NCBI RefSeq assembly: GCF_002116635.1
Contig: NZ_LQPW01000148.1
Span: 62,001-126,000 of the forward strand
DNA: 64,000 bases
Source of the DNA: Mycobacterium szulgai
GTDB taxonomy: Bacteria; Actinomycetota; Actinomycetes; Mycobacteriales; Mycobacteriaceae
Direction: 5' to 3'
Shown here: positions 25,309 through 34,093 of the stretch, piece after piece
How the letters are laid out: the number at the start of each line of letters is the position of its first letter
Position numbering within the stretch: position 1 is the stretch's first letter
Notes under the pieces: model-generated
What the model was told of the DNA's origin: nothing
Database searches by the model: none
What the model saw: only the letters and a program-made list of their open reading frames with translations
Program-made: the position numbers and the translations under genes

Positions 25309-26436
25309 ATGGTCGAAATCGGCATGGGCCGCACCGCGCGGCGCACCTATGAATTGAGCGAAGTCAACATCGTGCCGTCGCGGCGCACCCGCTCGTCACA
25401 AGACGTGTCCACGGCATGGCAACTGGACGCCTACCGGTTCGAGATCCCGGTGCTGGCCCACCCCACGGATGCGCTGGTATCCCCGGAGTTCGCGATCGAG
25501 CTGGGCCGGCTGGGCGGACTGGCCGTGCTCAACGGCGAAGGGTTGATCGGCCGGCACGCCGACGTGCAGGCCAGGATCGCCCAGCTCGTCGAGGCGGCCA
25601 GCAAAGAGCCCGAACCGTCGGCGGCGATCCGGCTGCTGCAGGAGCTGCACGCCGCGCCGCTGAACCCCGATCTGTTGGGCGCTGCAGTGGCGCGCATCCG
25701 TGAGGCCGGCGTCACCACCGCGGTCCGGGTTAGCCCGCAGAATGCCCAGGCGCTGACGCCGGTGCTGCTGCAGGCCGGGATCGACCTGCTGGTTATCCAC
25801 GGCACCATCGTCTCCGCGGAAAGAGTGGCCAGCGATGGTGAGCCGCTCAACCTCAAGACGTTCATCGCCGAACTGGACGTGCCTGTGGTCGCCGGTGGTG
25901 TGCAGGATCACCGCACGGCGCTGCATCTGATGCGCACCGGCGCCGCCGGCGTCATCGTCGGCTACGGCTCCACCCGGGGGGTCACCACCACCGATGAGGT
26001 GCTGGGCATCAGCGTGCCGATGGCCACCGCGATCGCCGATGCCGCCGCCGCCCGGCGCGAATACCTGGATGAGACCGGCGGCCGCTACGTGCACGTGCTG
26101 GCCGACGGCGACATCCACACCTCTGGGGAGCTGGCCAAGGCCATCGCCTGCGGCGCCGACGCGGTGGTGCTGGGCACGCCGCTGGCCGAGGCCGCCGAGG
26201 CGCTCGGCGAAGGGTGGTTCTGGCCGGCCGCGGCCGCGCATCCGTCGTTGCCGCGCGGGGCGCTGCTGCAGATCGCCGTCGGCGAACGACCGTCGCTGGA
26301 GCGGGTTCTCAACGGCCCGTCCGACGATCCGTTCGGAACCCTGAATCTGGTCGGTGGCCTGCGCCGGTCGATGGCCAAGGCCGGCTACTGCGATCTCAAG
26401 GAGTTCCAGAAGGTCGGCCTGACGGTAGCAACCTGA
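25309..26436 (+). CDS. guaB3: GuaB family IMP dehydrogenase-related protein GuaB3
   Basis: A 375-aa barrel protein of the GuaB3 family: MVEIGMGRTARRTYELSEVNIVPS start, no CBS domains, same length as Rv3410c. It lies 14 nt after guaB2. Its role in mycobacteria is not settled; GuaB2 is the essential dehydrogenase there. The open frame extends upstream through guaB2 in another reading frame, but the ATG at 25309 gives the conserved N-terminus and is chosen. Confidence 0.95.
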   Translation: MVEIGMGRTARRTYELSEVNIVPSRRTRSSQDVSTAWQLDAYRFEIPVLAHPTDALVSPEFAIELGRLGGLAVLNGEGLIGRHADVQARIAQLVEAASKEPEPSAAIRLLQELHAAPLNPDLLGAAVARIREAGVTTAVRVSPQNAQALTPVLLQAGIDLLVIHGTIVSAERVASDGEPLNLKTFIAELDVPVVAGGVQDHRTALHLMRTGAAGVIVGYGSTRGVTTTDEVLGISVPMATAIADAAAARREYLDETGGRYVHVLADGDIHTSGELAKAIACGADAVVLGTPLAEAAEALGEGWFWPAAAAHPSLPRGALLQIAVGERPSLERVLNGPSDDPFGTLNLVGGLRRSMAKAGYCDLKEFQKVGLTVAT

Positions 26437-26466
26437 GCTACCTGTCAATACCCATATACTGCAGCG

Positions 26467-28212
26467 ATGAAGCCGGATTACGACGTCCTGATTATCGGTT
26501 CGGGTTTCGGGGGCAGTGTCAGCGCGCTGCGGCTGACCGAAAAGGGCTACCGGGTAGGCGTGCTGGAGGCCGGCCGACGGTACGCCGACGAGGAATTCGC
26601 CAAGACCTCCTGGGACCTGCGCAAGTTCCTGTGGGCGCCCAAGCTGGGCTGCTACGGCATCCAGCGGATTCACCCGCTGAAGAACGTGATGATCCTGGCC
26701 GGTGCCGGAGTCGGCGGCGGATCCCTGAACTACGCCAACACCCTGTATATACCGCCGGAACCGTTCTTCAACGACCAGCAGTGGCGGCACATCACCGACT
26801 GGCGCGCCGAACTGATGCCGCATTACGAGCAGGCGCAACGGATGCTGGGCGTCGTCTACAACCCGACCTTCACCGACGCGGACCGCATCGTCAAAGAGGT
26901 CGCCGACGAGATGGGCTGCGGCGACACGTTCGTGCCCACTCCGGTCGGGGTGTTCTTCGGACCCGACGGCACCAAGACGCCGGGCAAGACCGTGCCCGAC
27001 CCCTTCTTCGGCGGTGCCGGGCCGGCGCGCACCGGCTGCCTGGAATGCGGTTGCTGTATGACGGGCTGTCGCTACGGCGCCAAGAACACACTGCTGAAGA
27101 ACTACCTAGGTCTCGCGGAATCCGCAGGCGCACAAGTGATTCCGATGACCACCGTGAAGGGATTCGAACAGCGCCCGGATGGTCTGTGGGAGGTGCGCAC
27201 GGTGCGTACCGGCAGCTGGCTGCGCAGGGACCGGCGCACGTTCACCGCCGAGCACCTGATCCTGGCCGCCGGAACCTGGGGAACCCAGCACCTGCTGTTC
27301 AACCAGCGCGATAAGGGACGGCTGCCCCGCCTTTCCAAGCGACTGGGCGTGTTGACGCGGACCAACTCCGAGTCGATCGTCGGCGCCGCGCGGCTGGAGG
27401 TCTCCCCGGACCTCGACCTCACCCACGGGGTCGCGATCACCTCGTCGATTCACCCGACGTCGGACACCCACATCGAACCCGTCCGGTACGGCAAGGGCTC
27501 CAACGCGATGGGGCTGCTGCAGACCTTGATGACCGACGGCTCAGGACCCGGCGGCACCGACGTGCCGCGGTGGAAGCAGTTGGTGCGGCAAGGGCGTCAG
27601 GACCCATCGCACATTCTGCGACTACTCAACCCACGGCAGTGGAGTGAACGCACGATGATCGCCCTGGTGATGCAGCACCTGGACAACTCGATCACCACCT
27701 TTACCAAGCGGGGGAAGCTCGGTATCCGCTGGTACTCCAGCAAGCAGGGCCACGGCGAACCCAACCCGACCTGGATCCCGGTGGGCAACGAGGTCACCCG
27801 CCGCATCGCCGAGAAGATCGACGGCGTGGCCGGCGGCACCTGGGGCGAGCTGTTCAACATCCCACTGACCGCGCACTTCCTCGGCGGCGCGGTGATCGGC
27901 GACAGCCCGGAGCACGGTGTCATCGATCCCTATCACCGGGCCTACGGCTATCCGACGTTGTATGTGGTCGACGGCGCGGCGATTTCGGCCAACCTGGGCG
28001 TCAACCCCTCGCTGTCCATCGCCGCCCAGGCCGAGCGGGCCGCGTCGCTATGGCCGAACAAGGGCGAGAACGACCAGCGGCCGCTGCAAGGAGACGCCTA
28101 CCGGCGGATGGACCCGATCGCGCCGGAGCATCCGGTGGTGCCCGCCGACGCACCGGGTGCGTTGCGGTGGCTGCCGATCGATCCGGTCAGCCCCAGGGCC
28201 GACGTCGGCTAA
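26467..28212 (+). CDS. choD: GMC-type cholesterol oxidase ChoD
   Basis: A 581-aa FAD-dependent GMC oxidoreductase homologous to ChoD (Rv3409c, 578 aa). The ADP-binding motif GSGFGGSVSALRL starts at residue 11. A Cys-rich segment CLECGCCMTGCRYGAKNT follows near residue 200, and the C-terminal FAD/substrate region holds TAHFLGGAVIGDSPEHG and VNPSLSIAAQAERA. ChoD is named as cholesterol oxidase, though its contribution to sterol degradation is debated. It follows guaB3 by 30 nt. Its last 4 bp overlap the convergent sulfatase gene. Confidence 0.94.
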   Translation: MKPDYDVLIIGSGFGGSVSALRLTEKGYRVGVLEAGRRYADEEFAKTSWDLRKFLWAPKLGCYGIQRIHPLKNVMILAGAGVGGGSLNYANTLYIPPEPFFNDQQWRHITDWRAELMPHYEQAQRMLGVVYNPTFTDADRIVKEVADEMGCGDTFVPTPVGVFFGPDGTKTPGKTVPDPFFGGAGPARTGCLECGCCMTGCRYGAKNTLLKNYLGLAESAGAQVIPMTTVKGFEQRPDGLWEVRTVRTGSWLRRDRRTFTAEHLILAAGTWGTQHLLFNQRDKGRLPRLSKRLGVLTRTNSESIVGAARLEVSPDLDLTHGVAITSSIHPTSDTHIEPVRYGKGSNAMGLLQTLMTDGSGPGGTDVPRWKQLVRQGRQDPSHILRLLNPRQWSERTMIALVMQHLDNSITTFTKRGKLGIRWYSSKQGHGEPNPTWIPVGNEVTRRIAEKIDGVAGGTWGELFNIPLTAHFLGGAVIGDSPEHGVIDPYHRAYGYPTLYVVDGAAISANLGVNPSLSIAAQAERAASLWPNKGENDQRPLQGDAYRRMDPIAPEHPVVPADAPGALRWLPIDPVSPRADVG

Positions 28213-29102
28213 CTGGCCAGGGTCAGCGGAGCTCCGCTGACCACCTGGCTGCGCTGTCCGCGCACGTTGACGGGCACGTCGCCCATCAGAGTTACCCGCT
28301 GCATGAGCCGGTACTGGTCGTCGTAGTCGTCGACGGCCCGGTGCTGGGTGGCCCGGTTGTCCCACATGGCGACGTCGCCTGGTTCCCAGTTCCAGCGAAT
28401 GGTGTTCTCGGGCACGGTAATTCGCAGCTGCAACATCTCGAACAGCGCATTTGACTCGTGCCTGTCCAGGCCGACGAAATTGCGCACGAAGTCGCCTGCG
28501 AGCAGAGTGCGCTCGCCGGTCTCCGGGTGTACCTGCACCACGGGGTGGACGGTCCGGAAATCGGGGTGCTCGAACACCTTGCGGAAGGCGCGTTGCGCGT
28601 CGGTCTGCCCCCCGGACTCGGCCTTCACGTAGTCGTAGCGGTTGCTGTGCAATGCCCACAGGTTCTCGGCGAGGCACTTGAGCGGCTCGGGCAGGTCCGC
28701 GTACGCGGTCGCGGTGTTGGCCCACAGCGTCGACCCGCCATAGTCGGGCAGATTGACCGCCCGCAGCACCGAGGCCGCCGGGTAGTTCGCGGCGAACGTG
28801 ACGTCGGTGTGCCAGCGATTCGCCTTGCCGAAGTCGGAGTTGATGGGCGTGAGGATGGGTGCGTTGGGCGCTGCGGCAGTCACCGATGGGTGGCCGACCG
28901 GAGTGCCCAGGAGGGCGGCGAAGGCAAGCTGTTCGGCGTCGTCGAGGTGATGCTGGCCGCGGAAGAAGATCACCTTGTGGGCCAGCAGCGCAGCGCGGAT
29001 CTCGGCGACTGCGGCCACGTCTAGGTCGCCACCGAGCCGCACCCCGCTTACCTGGGCGCCGATCCGGCTGCCGAGCTTCTTAACCGAGATGACTTGGGAC
29101 AT
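28209..29102 (-). CDS. Fe(II)/2-oxoglutarate-dependent alkylsulfatase (Rv3406-like)
   Basis: A 297-aa TauD/TfdA-fold dioxygenase. The facial triad is His98-x-Asp100 (NRWHTDVTF) and the distal His in RATQHRAVDDY, with Arg in YRLMQRVTLMG for 2-oxoglutarate. The M. tuberculosis orthologue Rv3406 (295 aa) cleaves alkyl sulfates and can oxidise some drugs. The start at 29102 follows GGGAG-type spacing. It is divergent from its TetR neighbour, and two palindromes fill the 62-bp gap. Confidence 0.93.
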   Translation of the reverse strand: MSQVISVKKLGSRIGAQVSGVRLGGDLDVAAVAEIRAALLAHKVIFFRGQHHLDDAEQLAFAALLGTPVGHPSVTAAAPNAPILTPINSDFGKANRWHTDVTFAANYPAASVLRAVNLPDYGGSTLWANTATAYADLPEPLKCLAENLWALHSNRYDYVKAESGGQTDAQRAFRKVFEHPDFRTVHPVVQVHPETGERTLLAGDFVRNFVGLDRHESNALFEMLQLRITVPENTIRWNWEPGDVAMWDNRATQHRAVDDYDDQYRLMQRVTLMGDVPVNVRGQRSQVVSGAPLTLAS

Positions 29103-29130
29103 GTGGGGTCCTTCAGGGAGAAAATTCGGT

Positions 29131-29146
29131 GTAGTCAGCTGACTAC
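29131..29146. promoter_or_regulatory. TetR operator 1
   Basis: GTAGTCAGCTGACTAC is a perfect 16-bp palindrome in the gap between the sulfatase gene and its TetR repressor. It pairs with a second site 26 bp away, centre to centre. In M. tuberculosis Rv3405c is known to repress Rv3406 through palindromes here; the sequence match is seen directly, the binding is by homology. Confidence 0.75.
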
Positions 29147-29156
29147 ATGGGCTAGT

Positions 29157-29172
29157 GTAGTCATGTGACTAC
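29157..29172. promoter_or_regulatory. TetR operator 2, overlapping the repressor start codon
   Basis: GTAGTCATGTGACTAC is a near-perfect palindrome (one central mismatch pair). It contains the GTG start codon (29165) of the TetR gene itself, so operator and translation start coincide. This fits tight autorepression and possibly a leaderless or very short-leader mRNA. Confidence 0.7.
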
Positions 29173-29743
29173 GCGCGCGTCAACGGCACACCGGACGACA
29201 CACCGGACGACACCCACCGGGCGGGAAGAAGTGGCGGCGGCGGTCTTGGAGGCCGCCACCGATCTATTCGCCGAGCGGGGCCCGGCCGCGACGTCGATTC
29301 GCGACATCGCCGCCCGATCCAGGGTCAACCACGGGCTGGTGTTCCGGCATTTCGGCACCAAGGAACAACTGGTCGGATCGGTACTGGATCACCTGGGCGA
29401 AAAGCTCGCGGGCCTGCTGCATGCCGGAGCGGCGGCCGACGTCGTCGATCGGGCGCTGGACCGGCACATGCGGGTCTTGGCCCGGTCGCTGCTGGACGGC
29501 TATCCGGCCGGCCAGCTGCAAAAGCAATTCCCCAACGTCGCCTCGTTGATCGAGGAGGTGCGCCCACGCCACGAGTCGGAATCCGAAGCGCGGATGGCGG
29601 TCGCCAATGCCCTTGCGCTGCAATTCGGTTGGCGACTGTTTGCGCCGATGCTGCGCACCGCGACCGGTCTGGATGACATGACCGACGAGGAATTGCGACA
29701 GGCGATTCTGGCCGAAGTGGCCTGGATCGTCGAGCCGCACTGA
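29165..29743 (+). CDS. TetR-family repressor (Rv3405c-like)
   Basis: A 192-aa TetR regulator. The HTH lies at about residues 40-60 (ATSIRDIAARSRVNHGLVFRHFGTKEQL) and a helical ligand-binding domain follows. The orthologue Rv3405c (188 aa) represses Rv3406 and itself. The four extra residues could come from a 12-bp tandem duplication at the N-terminus (HRTTHRTT). The start is the GTG at 29165; an ATG at 29163 is followed at once by TGA. No Shine-Dalgarno sequence is visible, and the operator occupies that space. Confidence 0.92.
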   Translation: MTTRASTAHRTTHRTTPTGREEVAAAVLEAATDLFAERGPAATSIRDIAARSRVNHGLVFRHFGTKEQLVGSVLDHLGEKLAGLLHAGAAADVVDRALDRHMRVLARSLLDGYPAGQLQKQFPNVASLIEEVRPRHESESEARMAVANALALQFGWRLFAPMLRTATGLDDMTDEELRQAILAEVAWIVEPH

Positions 29744-29849
29744 ACCCAGGGCTTAACCCCGGGCTTCGAGTGCGCGGGGGGCGGGCTTCGGCCGGCTGAC
29801 GCACCCAGGACTCACTCTCAACGCCCCGGTTGCACACTCGGCCTCGGCG

Positions 29850-32219
29850 TTACACCGTCTGGCGGGTCAACGCCCGCCGGTGCAACGGCTCGCGGCCGGG
29901 CGGCTGCGGCGGCGCCGGCAGTAGCGCCTCGCGTTCGCGCACCGCGATGGTTTTCGGCGCGTCGGTACTCAGCGTCAGCTCCTTGCCGGCATGCCGGATG
30001 GTCAACTTGCTGCCCGGCCCGTCGCGCAGGGTGTAGGTGACGTCGGAGTGGTTGACGTCGACGGTGAGCCGGCATCCCTGCCAGCGCAACCGGAACCGTA
30101 GGCATGAAATGCCGTCGGGCAGTTGGGGATCCAGCGTCAGAATGCCTTCGTCGTCCCGCAATCCGCCGAAGCCGGCGACCAGCGCCATCCACGCCCCGGC
30201 CAGTGAGGCCATGTGCAATCCGTCGCGGGTGTTCTTGTGCAGGTCGCGTAGGTCGATCAGCGCGGCTTCGTAGGCGTAGTCATGGGCCAGCTCCAGGTGA
30301 CCCACCTCAGCGCACATCACCGCCTGCGTGCAGGCCGACAGCGAGGAGTCGCGCACCATGCGCCGCTCGTAGTAGTCGACGTTGCGAGCCTTCTGCTCAG
30401 GGGTGAATGCGTGGCTCTGCCATTGCATCGCCAGCACCAGATCGGCCTGTTTGATCACCTGCGCGGGGTAGAGCTTGACGTAGGGCTCGTGCAGCAACAG
30501 CGGATAGGTGGTATTGGTTTCGAAGTCCCACTCGGCGAAGGTGGTGAAGCCTTCACATTGCTGGTGGACACCCAGTTCCTCGTCGTAGGGGATGTGGACG
30601 GCATTGGCCGCGTCGCGCCAGGCGGCCATTTCCTCGGTGGTGACGCCCTGTTCGCCCGCCTTGTCGGGGTGCCGGGCGCAGGAAGCGGCGGCGGTGAGCA
30701 GGTTGTGCGCCGCCATCAGATTGGTGAAGACGTTGTCGCGCACGATCGCGGTGTACTCGTCGGGGCCGGTGACTCCGTCCAGATGCCAGACGCCGTGGCG
30801 GTCGTGGTGGCCCAGTGACATCCACAGCCGAGCGGTCTCGATGAGCACGGTAAGACCGCACTCGGATTCCAGCGAGTGATCGCCGGTGACGGTGCGGTAG
30901 CGCTCGAAGGCCATCGCGATGTCGGCGTTGATGTGCCAGGCTGCGGTCCCGGCCGGCCAGTAGGCCGAGCATTCCTGGCCGCGGATGGTTCGCCAGGGAA
31001 AGGCCGCCCCGTCCAGGCCGAGTTCGGCGGCCCGCTCCTTGGCCAGATCCAGTGTCGACGCCCGCCAGCGCAGGGCATCGGCGACGGCGTGCGGCAGCGT
31101 GTAGGTCAGCACCGGGAGCACGAAACCCTCGGTGTCCCAAAAGGCGTGGCCGTCGTAGCCGGTGCCGGTGAGCCCCTTGCTGGGGATCGCGCGCCGTTCG
31201 GCCCGGGCGCTGGCCTGGACCAGGTGGAACAGCCCGAAGCGCACCGCCTGCTGAGATTCCGGGTCGCCCTCGACCTCGACGTCGGCGGAGTCCCAGAACT
31301 CGTCGAGGTATTTCCGCTGAGCGTCCATCAGGCCCTGCCATCCGCTGTAGCGGGCGCTGTGCAGCGCGGCGGCGGCCTGATCGCGCAGTGCCGGGCGCGA
31401 GCGCAGGCTGGACCACCCGTAGGCCAGGTATTTGACGATGCGCAGCTTTTGTCCGGCGCGCAGCCCGCAGATCACCGTGGTACGGGCCAGGTCGGCGCGC
31501 GCGTCGGTGGACACCTCGACCCGGCCCGGTACGTCCACCTCGTGGTCCATCGCGGCGGCCATCATCAGGGCACTGGACCGGGTGCGGTGCATGAGAATTG
31601 CTTTGCTGCCGGTACTTTCGTGATCGACGGCTTCCAGTGGGTTTTCCAGAATTGCCGACACCCTCGGGTCGTCGGAGGTCTCCGGCTGGTCTTCGTTGGT
31701 GACCAGTTCGGACTGCACGGTTACCCGGACGAAGTCTTCGACGGCTTCCACGACGTACTCGATGGCCGCGACGCCGCGCTGGACCAGCGACACCAGCCGG
31801 GTGGACACCACTTTGACCTGCTTGCCGGTGGGGGAGCTCCAGTGCGCCTTGCGGCACAGCGTGCCGGCACGCAGGTCGAGAATGCGCTCATGGTCGATCA
31901 ATTCGCCGTAGCGGACGTCGAACGGCTCATCGTCGACCATCAGCCGGATGATCTTGCCGTTGGTGACGTCGACGACGGTCTGGCCCGCCTCGGGATAGCC
32001 GTATCCAGCTTCGGCGTAGGGCAGCGGCCGGATCTCGTAGAACGAGTTCAAATAGGTGCCCGGCAACCCGTACGGCTCTCCCTCGTCGAGGTTGCCGCGA
32101 AATCCGATGTGTCCGTTGGACAACGCGAACAGCGACTCCGACTGGGCCAGCAGGTTCAGATTGAGCCGGGTCTCGCGCACCTGCCACGGCTCTACCGGAA
32201 AGGCTTCCTCAGAGATCAT
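29850..32219 (-). CDS. GH65 family glycoside hydrolase/phosphorylase (Rv3401-like)
   Basis: A 789-aa glycoside hydrolase family 65 protein. The N-terminal super-sandwich domain starts WQVRETRLNLNLLAQSESLFALSNGHIGFRGN. The (alpha/alpha)6 barrel contains GVTGPDEYTAIV with the general-acid Glu. Its C-terminal sandwich ends in SKLTIRHAGKEL. GH65 members are trehalose, kojibiose or maltose phosphorylases or hydrolases. The 4-nt ATGA overlap with a beta-phosphoglucomutase-like gene strongly supports a phosphorylase that releases beta-glucose-1-phosphate from an alpha-glucoside. It corresponds to Rv3401 (786 aa). In the 106-bp gap after its stop I see nothing. Confidence 0.93.
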   Translation of the reverse strand: MISEEAFPVEPWQVRETRLNLNLLAQSESLFALSNGHIGFRGNLDEGEPYGLPGTYLNSFYEIRPLPYAEAGYGYPEAGQTVVDVTNGKIIRLMVDDEPFDVRYGELIDHERILDLRAGTLCRKAHWSSPTGKQVKVVSTRLVSLVQRGVAAIEYVVEAVEDFVRVTVQSELVTNEDQPETSDDPRVSAILENPLEAVDHESTGSKAILMHRTRSSALMMAAAMDHEVDVPGRVEVSTDARADLARTTVICGLRAGQKLRIVKYLAYGWSSLRSRPALRDQAAAALHSARYSGWQGLMDAQRKYLDEFWDSADVEVEGDPESQQAVRFGLFHLVQASARAERRAIPSKGLTGTGYDGHAFWDTEGFVLPVLTYTLPHAVADALRWRASTLDLAKERAAELGLDGAAFPWRTIRGQECSAYWPAGTAAWHINADIAMAFERYRTVTGDHSLESECGLTVLIETARLWMSLGHHDRHGVWHLDGVTGPDEYTAIVRDNVFTNLMAAHNLLTAAASCARHPDKAGEQGVTTEEMAAWRDAANAVHIPYDEELGVHQQCEGFTTFAEWDFETNTTYPLLLHEPYVKLYPAQVIKQADLVLAMQWQSHAFTPEQKARNVDYYERRMVRDSSLSACTQAVMCAEVGHLELAHDYAYEAALIDLRDLHKNTRDGLHMASLAGAWMALVAGFGGLRDDEGILTLDPQLPDGISCLRFRLRWQGCRLTVDVNHSDVTYTLRDGPGSKLTIRHAGKELTLSTDAPKTIAVREREALLPAPPQPPGREPLHRRALTRQTV

Positions 32220-32965
32220 GACTGCAGCAGCTCGGCGAGATCGGTAATGACCACGTCGGCGCCGTCACGGCGCAATTCCTCGGCCTGGCCCACTCTGTCG
32301 ACGCCTACCACGAAGCCGAAATTACCGGCCCGCCCCGCCGCCACGCCAGAAAGGGCATCTTCGAACACCGCCGCGCCGTTGGGCTCGACGCCCAGCAGCT
32401 GCGCCCCGCGCAGGTATGAGTCGGGGGCCGGCTTGCCGGCGATGTGCTCCTCGCGCAGCGTCACGCCATCGACGCGCTGCTGGACGAACCGGTCCAGACC
32501 GGTGATCTCGAGCACGTCGCGAGTATTGGCACTGGACGACACCACGGCGACACCCAGACCAGCTTCGGTCACCGCTTCCAGATAGCGCCGAGACCCGTCG
32601 AACACCTCGACGCCGTCTTTCTTCAGGACCTTCTGGAACATGTCGTTTTTGCGGTTGCCGAGGCCATAAATCGTTTCGGCTTCGCCAGGATCGTCGGGAT
32701 TGCCTTGGGGAAGTTCGATTTTCCGGCTCTCCAAGAAGGACCGGACACCGTCCTCACGCTTCTTTCCGTCGACGTATTGCCGGTAGTCGGCGGCGGGGTC
32801 GAACGGCACGAACGGTTCGCCGGTGCGTTCGGCCCGATCGGACAGGTAGGCGTCGAACATGGCCTTCCAGGCCTTTGTGTGGACGCTGGCGGTATCGGTG
32901 AGCACACCGTCCAGGTCGAAGAGACAGGCGCGCACGTTGTCCGGCAGACCCAGCGCAGAGGACAC
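32216..32965 (-). CDS. Beta-phosphoglucomutase-like HAD phosphatase (Rv3400-like)
   Basis: A 249-aa HAD-superfamily enzyme. Motif I is LFDLDGVLTDTA (nucleophile and acid/base Asp). A helical cap follows, then motif II VVSSSAN and motif IV VFEDALSGV. These features match beta-phosphoglucomutase, which converts beta-glucose-1-phosphate to glucose-6-phosphate. The ATGA overlap with the GH65 gene makes the pair a self-contained route from an alpha-glucoside to glucose-6-phosphate. The start is a GTG at 32965. Confidence 0.9.
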   Translation of the reverse strand: MSSALGLPDNVRACLFDLDGVLTDTASVHTKAWKAMFDAYLSDRAERTGEPFVPFDPAADYRQYVDGKKREDGVRSFLESRKIELPQGNPDDPGEAETIYGLGNRKNDMFQKVLKKDGVEVFDGSRRYLEAVTEAGLGVAVVSSSANTRDVLEITGLDRFVQQRVDGVTLREEHIAGKPAPDSYLRGAQLLGVEPNGAAVFEDALSGVAAGRAGNFGFVVGVDRVGQAEELRRDGADVVITDLAELLQS

Positions 32966-33041
32966 TCAGAAACCTCACTTTCGGGCGGTGGTGGGCCATA
33001 CCAGTTCACCATGCCCGGGCGTGTGGCGCGACGGGTCCGCC

Positions 33042-33425
33042 CTAGGCCAACCGCCCCAGCGCCGCGCGATCGAAGTAGACGTCGTTGCGGCACAGCCGAT
33101 CACCCTGCACCAAAGCCAGGTCCATGCCGTCGATTTCGACCTCTTCGCGGTGGCCTTTGGGACGAAATCTGGCCCGCCAGAGCACGGCGGCGCCCTGTTC
33201 GTCGCGCAGCGGGTAGGCCTCGCGCAACGTCCAGTGCATCTGCCAGTGGTCGAAGAGCTTGGTCAGGTACCGCTGCATCGCGTCCGCACCCTCCACGAAG
33301 CCGCGGGTGTTCGGGTCGCGGTAGCGGACGTCGTCGGTGTAGCAGTCGACGACGCGCTTTACCTCTTGGCTGTTCCATGCTTCGAGCAGGCGTTCGGCCA
33401 GTTCGATGGCGCGTTCTCGGTCCAT
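33042..33425 (-). CDS. NTF2-like (SnoaL-type) protein
   Basis: A 127-aa cone-shaped alpha+beta barrel protein of the NTF2/SnoaL group: AERLLEAWNSQEVKRVVDCYTDDVRYRDP start, then a C-terminal sheet with RARFRPKGHREEVEIDGMDLAL. Such proteins act as small isomerases, hydrolases or polyketide cyclases, or only bind ligand. No specific catalytic residue can be assigned. It is divergent from a TetR gene, with a palindromic operator between, and is probably its main target. Confidence 0.85.
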   Translation of the reverse strand: MDRERAIELAERLLEAWNSQEVKRVVDCYTDDVRYRDPNTRGFVEGADAMQRYLTKLFDHWQMHWTLREAYPLRDEQGAAVLWRARFRPKGHREEVEIDGMDLALVQGDRLCRNDVYFDRAALGRLA

Positions 33426-33444
33426 TGCCGCCTCCAGAGTAATG

Positions 33445-33471
33445 CTCTAGCTGTCTAGAGTGATACTCTAG
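33445..33471. promoter_or_regulatory. TetR operator pair
   Basis: Two overlapping inverted repeats: CTCTAG-N4-CTAGAG (33445-33460) and CTAGAGT-GAT-ACTCTAG (33455-33471), which share the central CTAGAG. They lie between the NTF2-like gene (start 33425) and the TetR gene (start 33476), the latter starting only 5 bp after the site. Likely autorepressor site; binding is inferred. Confidence 0.65.
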
Positions 33472-33475
33472 CAGT

Positions 33476-34093
33476 GTGGCCGCGACCCGTACAGCCGCTC
33501 GCCAGGGCAGCGACCGCCGTGCGGCGATCATCGATGCGGCGCTTAACCGGTTCCTCGCCCAGGGGCTGAGCGCAACTTCGCTGCGTCAAATCCAGCGCGA
33601 CGCACACGTCAGCAATGGCAGCCTCTTTCACCATTTCCCAAGCAAGGAGGCGCTGGCGGGTGCGGTCTACGTCGATTGCGTGACGCGTTACCAGCAGGCG
33701 TTCCTCGCCGAACTCGGGCGGCATGAGGATGCGCAGCAGGCGGTGCGGGCGATCGTCGGCATGCACCTGCGCTGGTGCGTGGATCACCCGGAGATGGCGC
33801 GGTTCCTCATCACGATGACCGAGCCGGCGGTGCTCGGCGCAGCCGCGGCTGAGCTGATGTCGCTGAACGAACGCTTTGCCGTTGCCCTGCACGAGTGGTG
33901 GCGCCCTCACGCGCACTACGGGACGCTGCGCTCGCTGAGTCCGGCGCACAGTCAGGCGCTGTGGTTGGGTCCCGCCCAGGAGCTGGTGCGCGCCTGGTTG
34001 CTCGGAGTGATCTCGGATCCCCCGGGACGCGGCGATGCGCAGGTCCTCGCCGATGCCGCGTGGCTGTCCCTGCGCGCGGGTCTTACGACTTAG
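33476..34093 (+). CDS. TetR-family regulator
   Basis: A 205-aa TetR protein with the HTH at about residues 30-55 (LSATSLRQIQRDAHVSNGSLFHHFPSKEAL) and a helical effector domain (VIGMHLRWCVDHPEMARFL-like). The GTG start sits against the operator pair. It is divergent from the NTF2-like gene. Its 3' end overlaps the convergent methyltransferase gene by 11 nt. The effector is unknown. Confidence 0.9.
   Translation: MAATRTAARQGSDRRAAIIDAALNRFLAQGLSATSLRQIQRDAHVSNGSLFHHFPSKEALAGAVYVDCVTRYQQAFLAELGRHEDAQQAVRAIVGMHLRWCVDHPEMARFLITMTEPAVLGAAAAELMSLNERFAVALHEWWRPHAHYGTLRSLSPAHSQALWLGPAQELVRAWLLGVISDPPGRGDAQVLADAAWLSLRAGLTT

Noticed and set aside
25396..26838. 480-codon open frame antisense to guaB3 and choD
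   Set aside because: It covers two well-conserved genes, has no ribosome-binding site and reads as Arg/Gly/His-rich low-information sequence.
30876..32585. 569-codon open frame antisense to the GH65 gene
   Set aside because: Antisense shadow of a conserved operon with the mirrored codon pattern; no recognisable domain.
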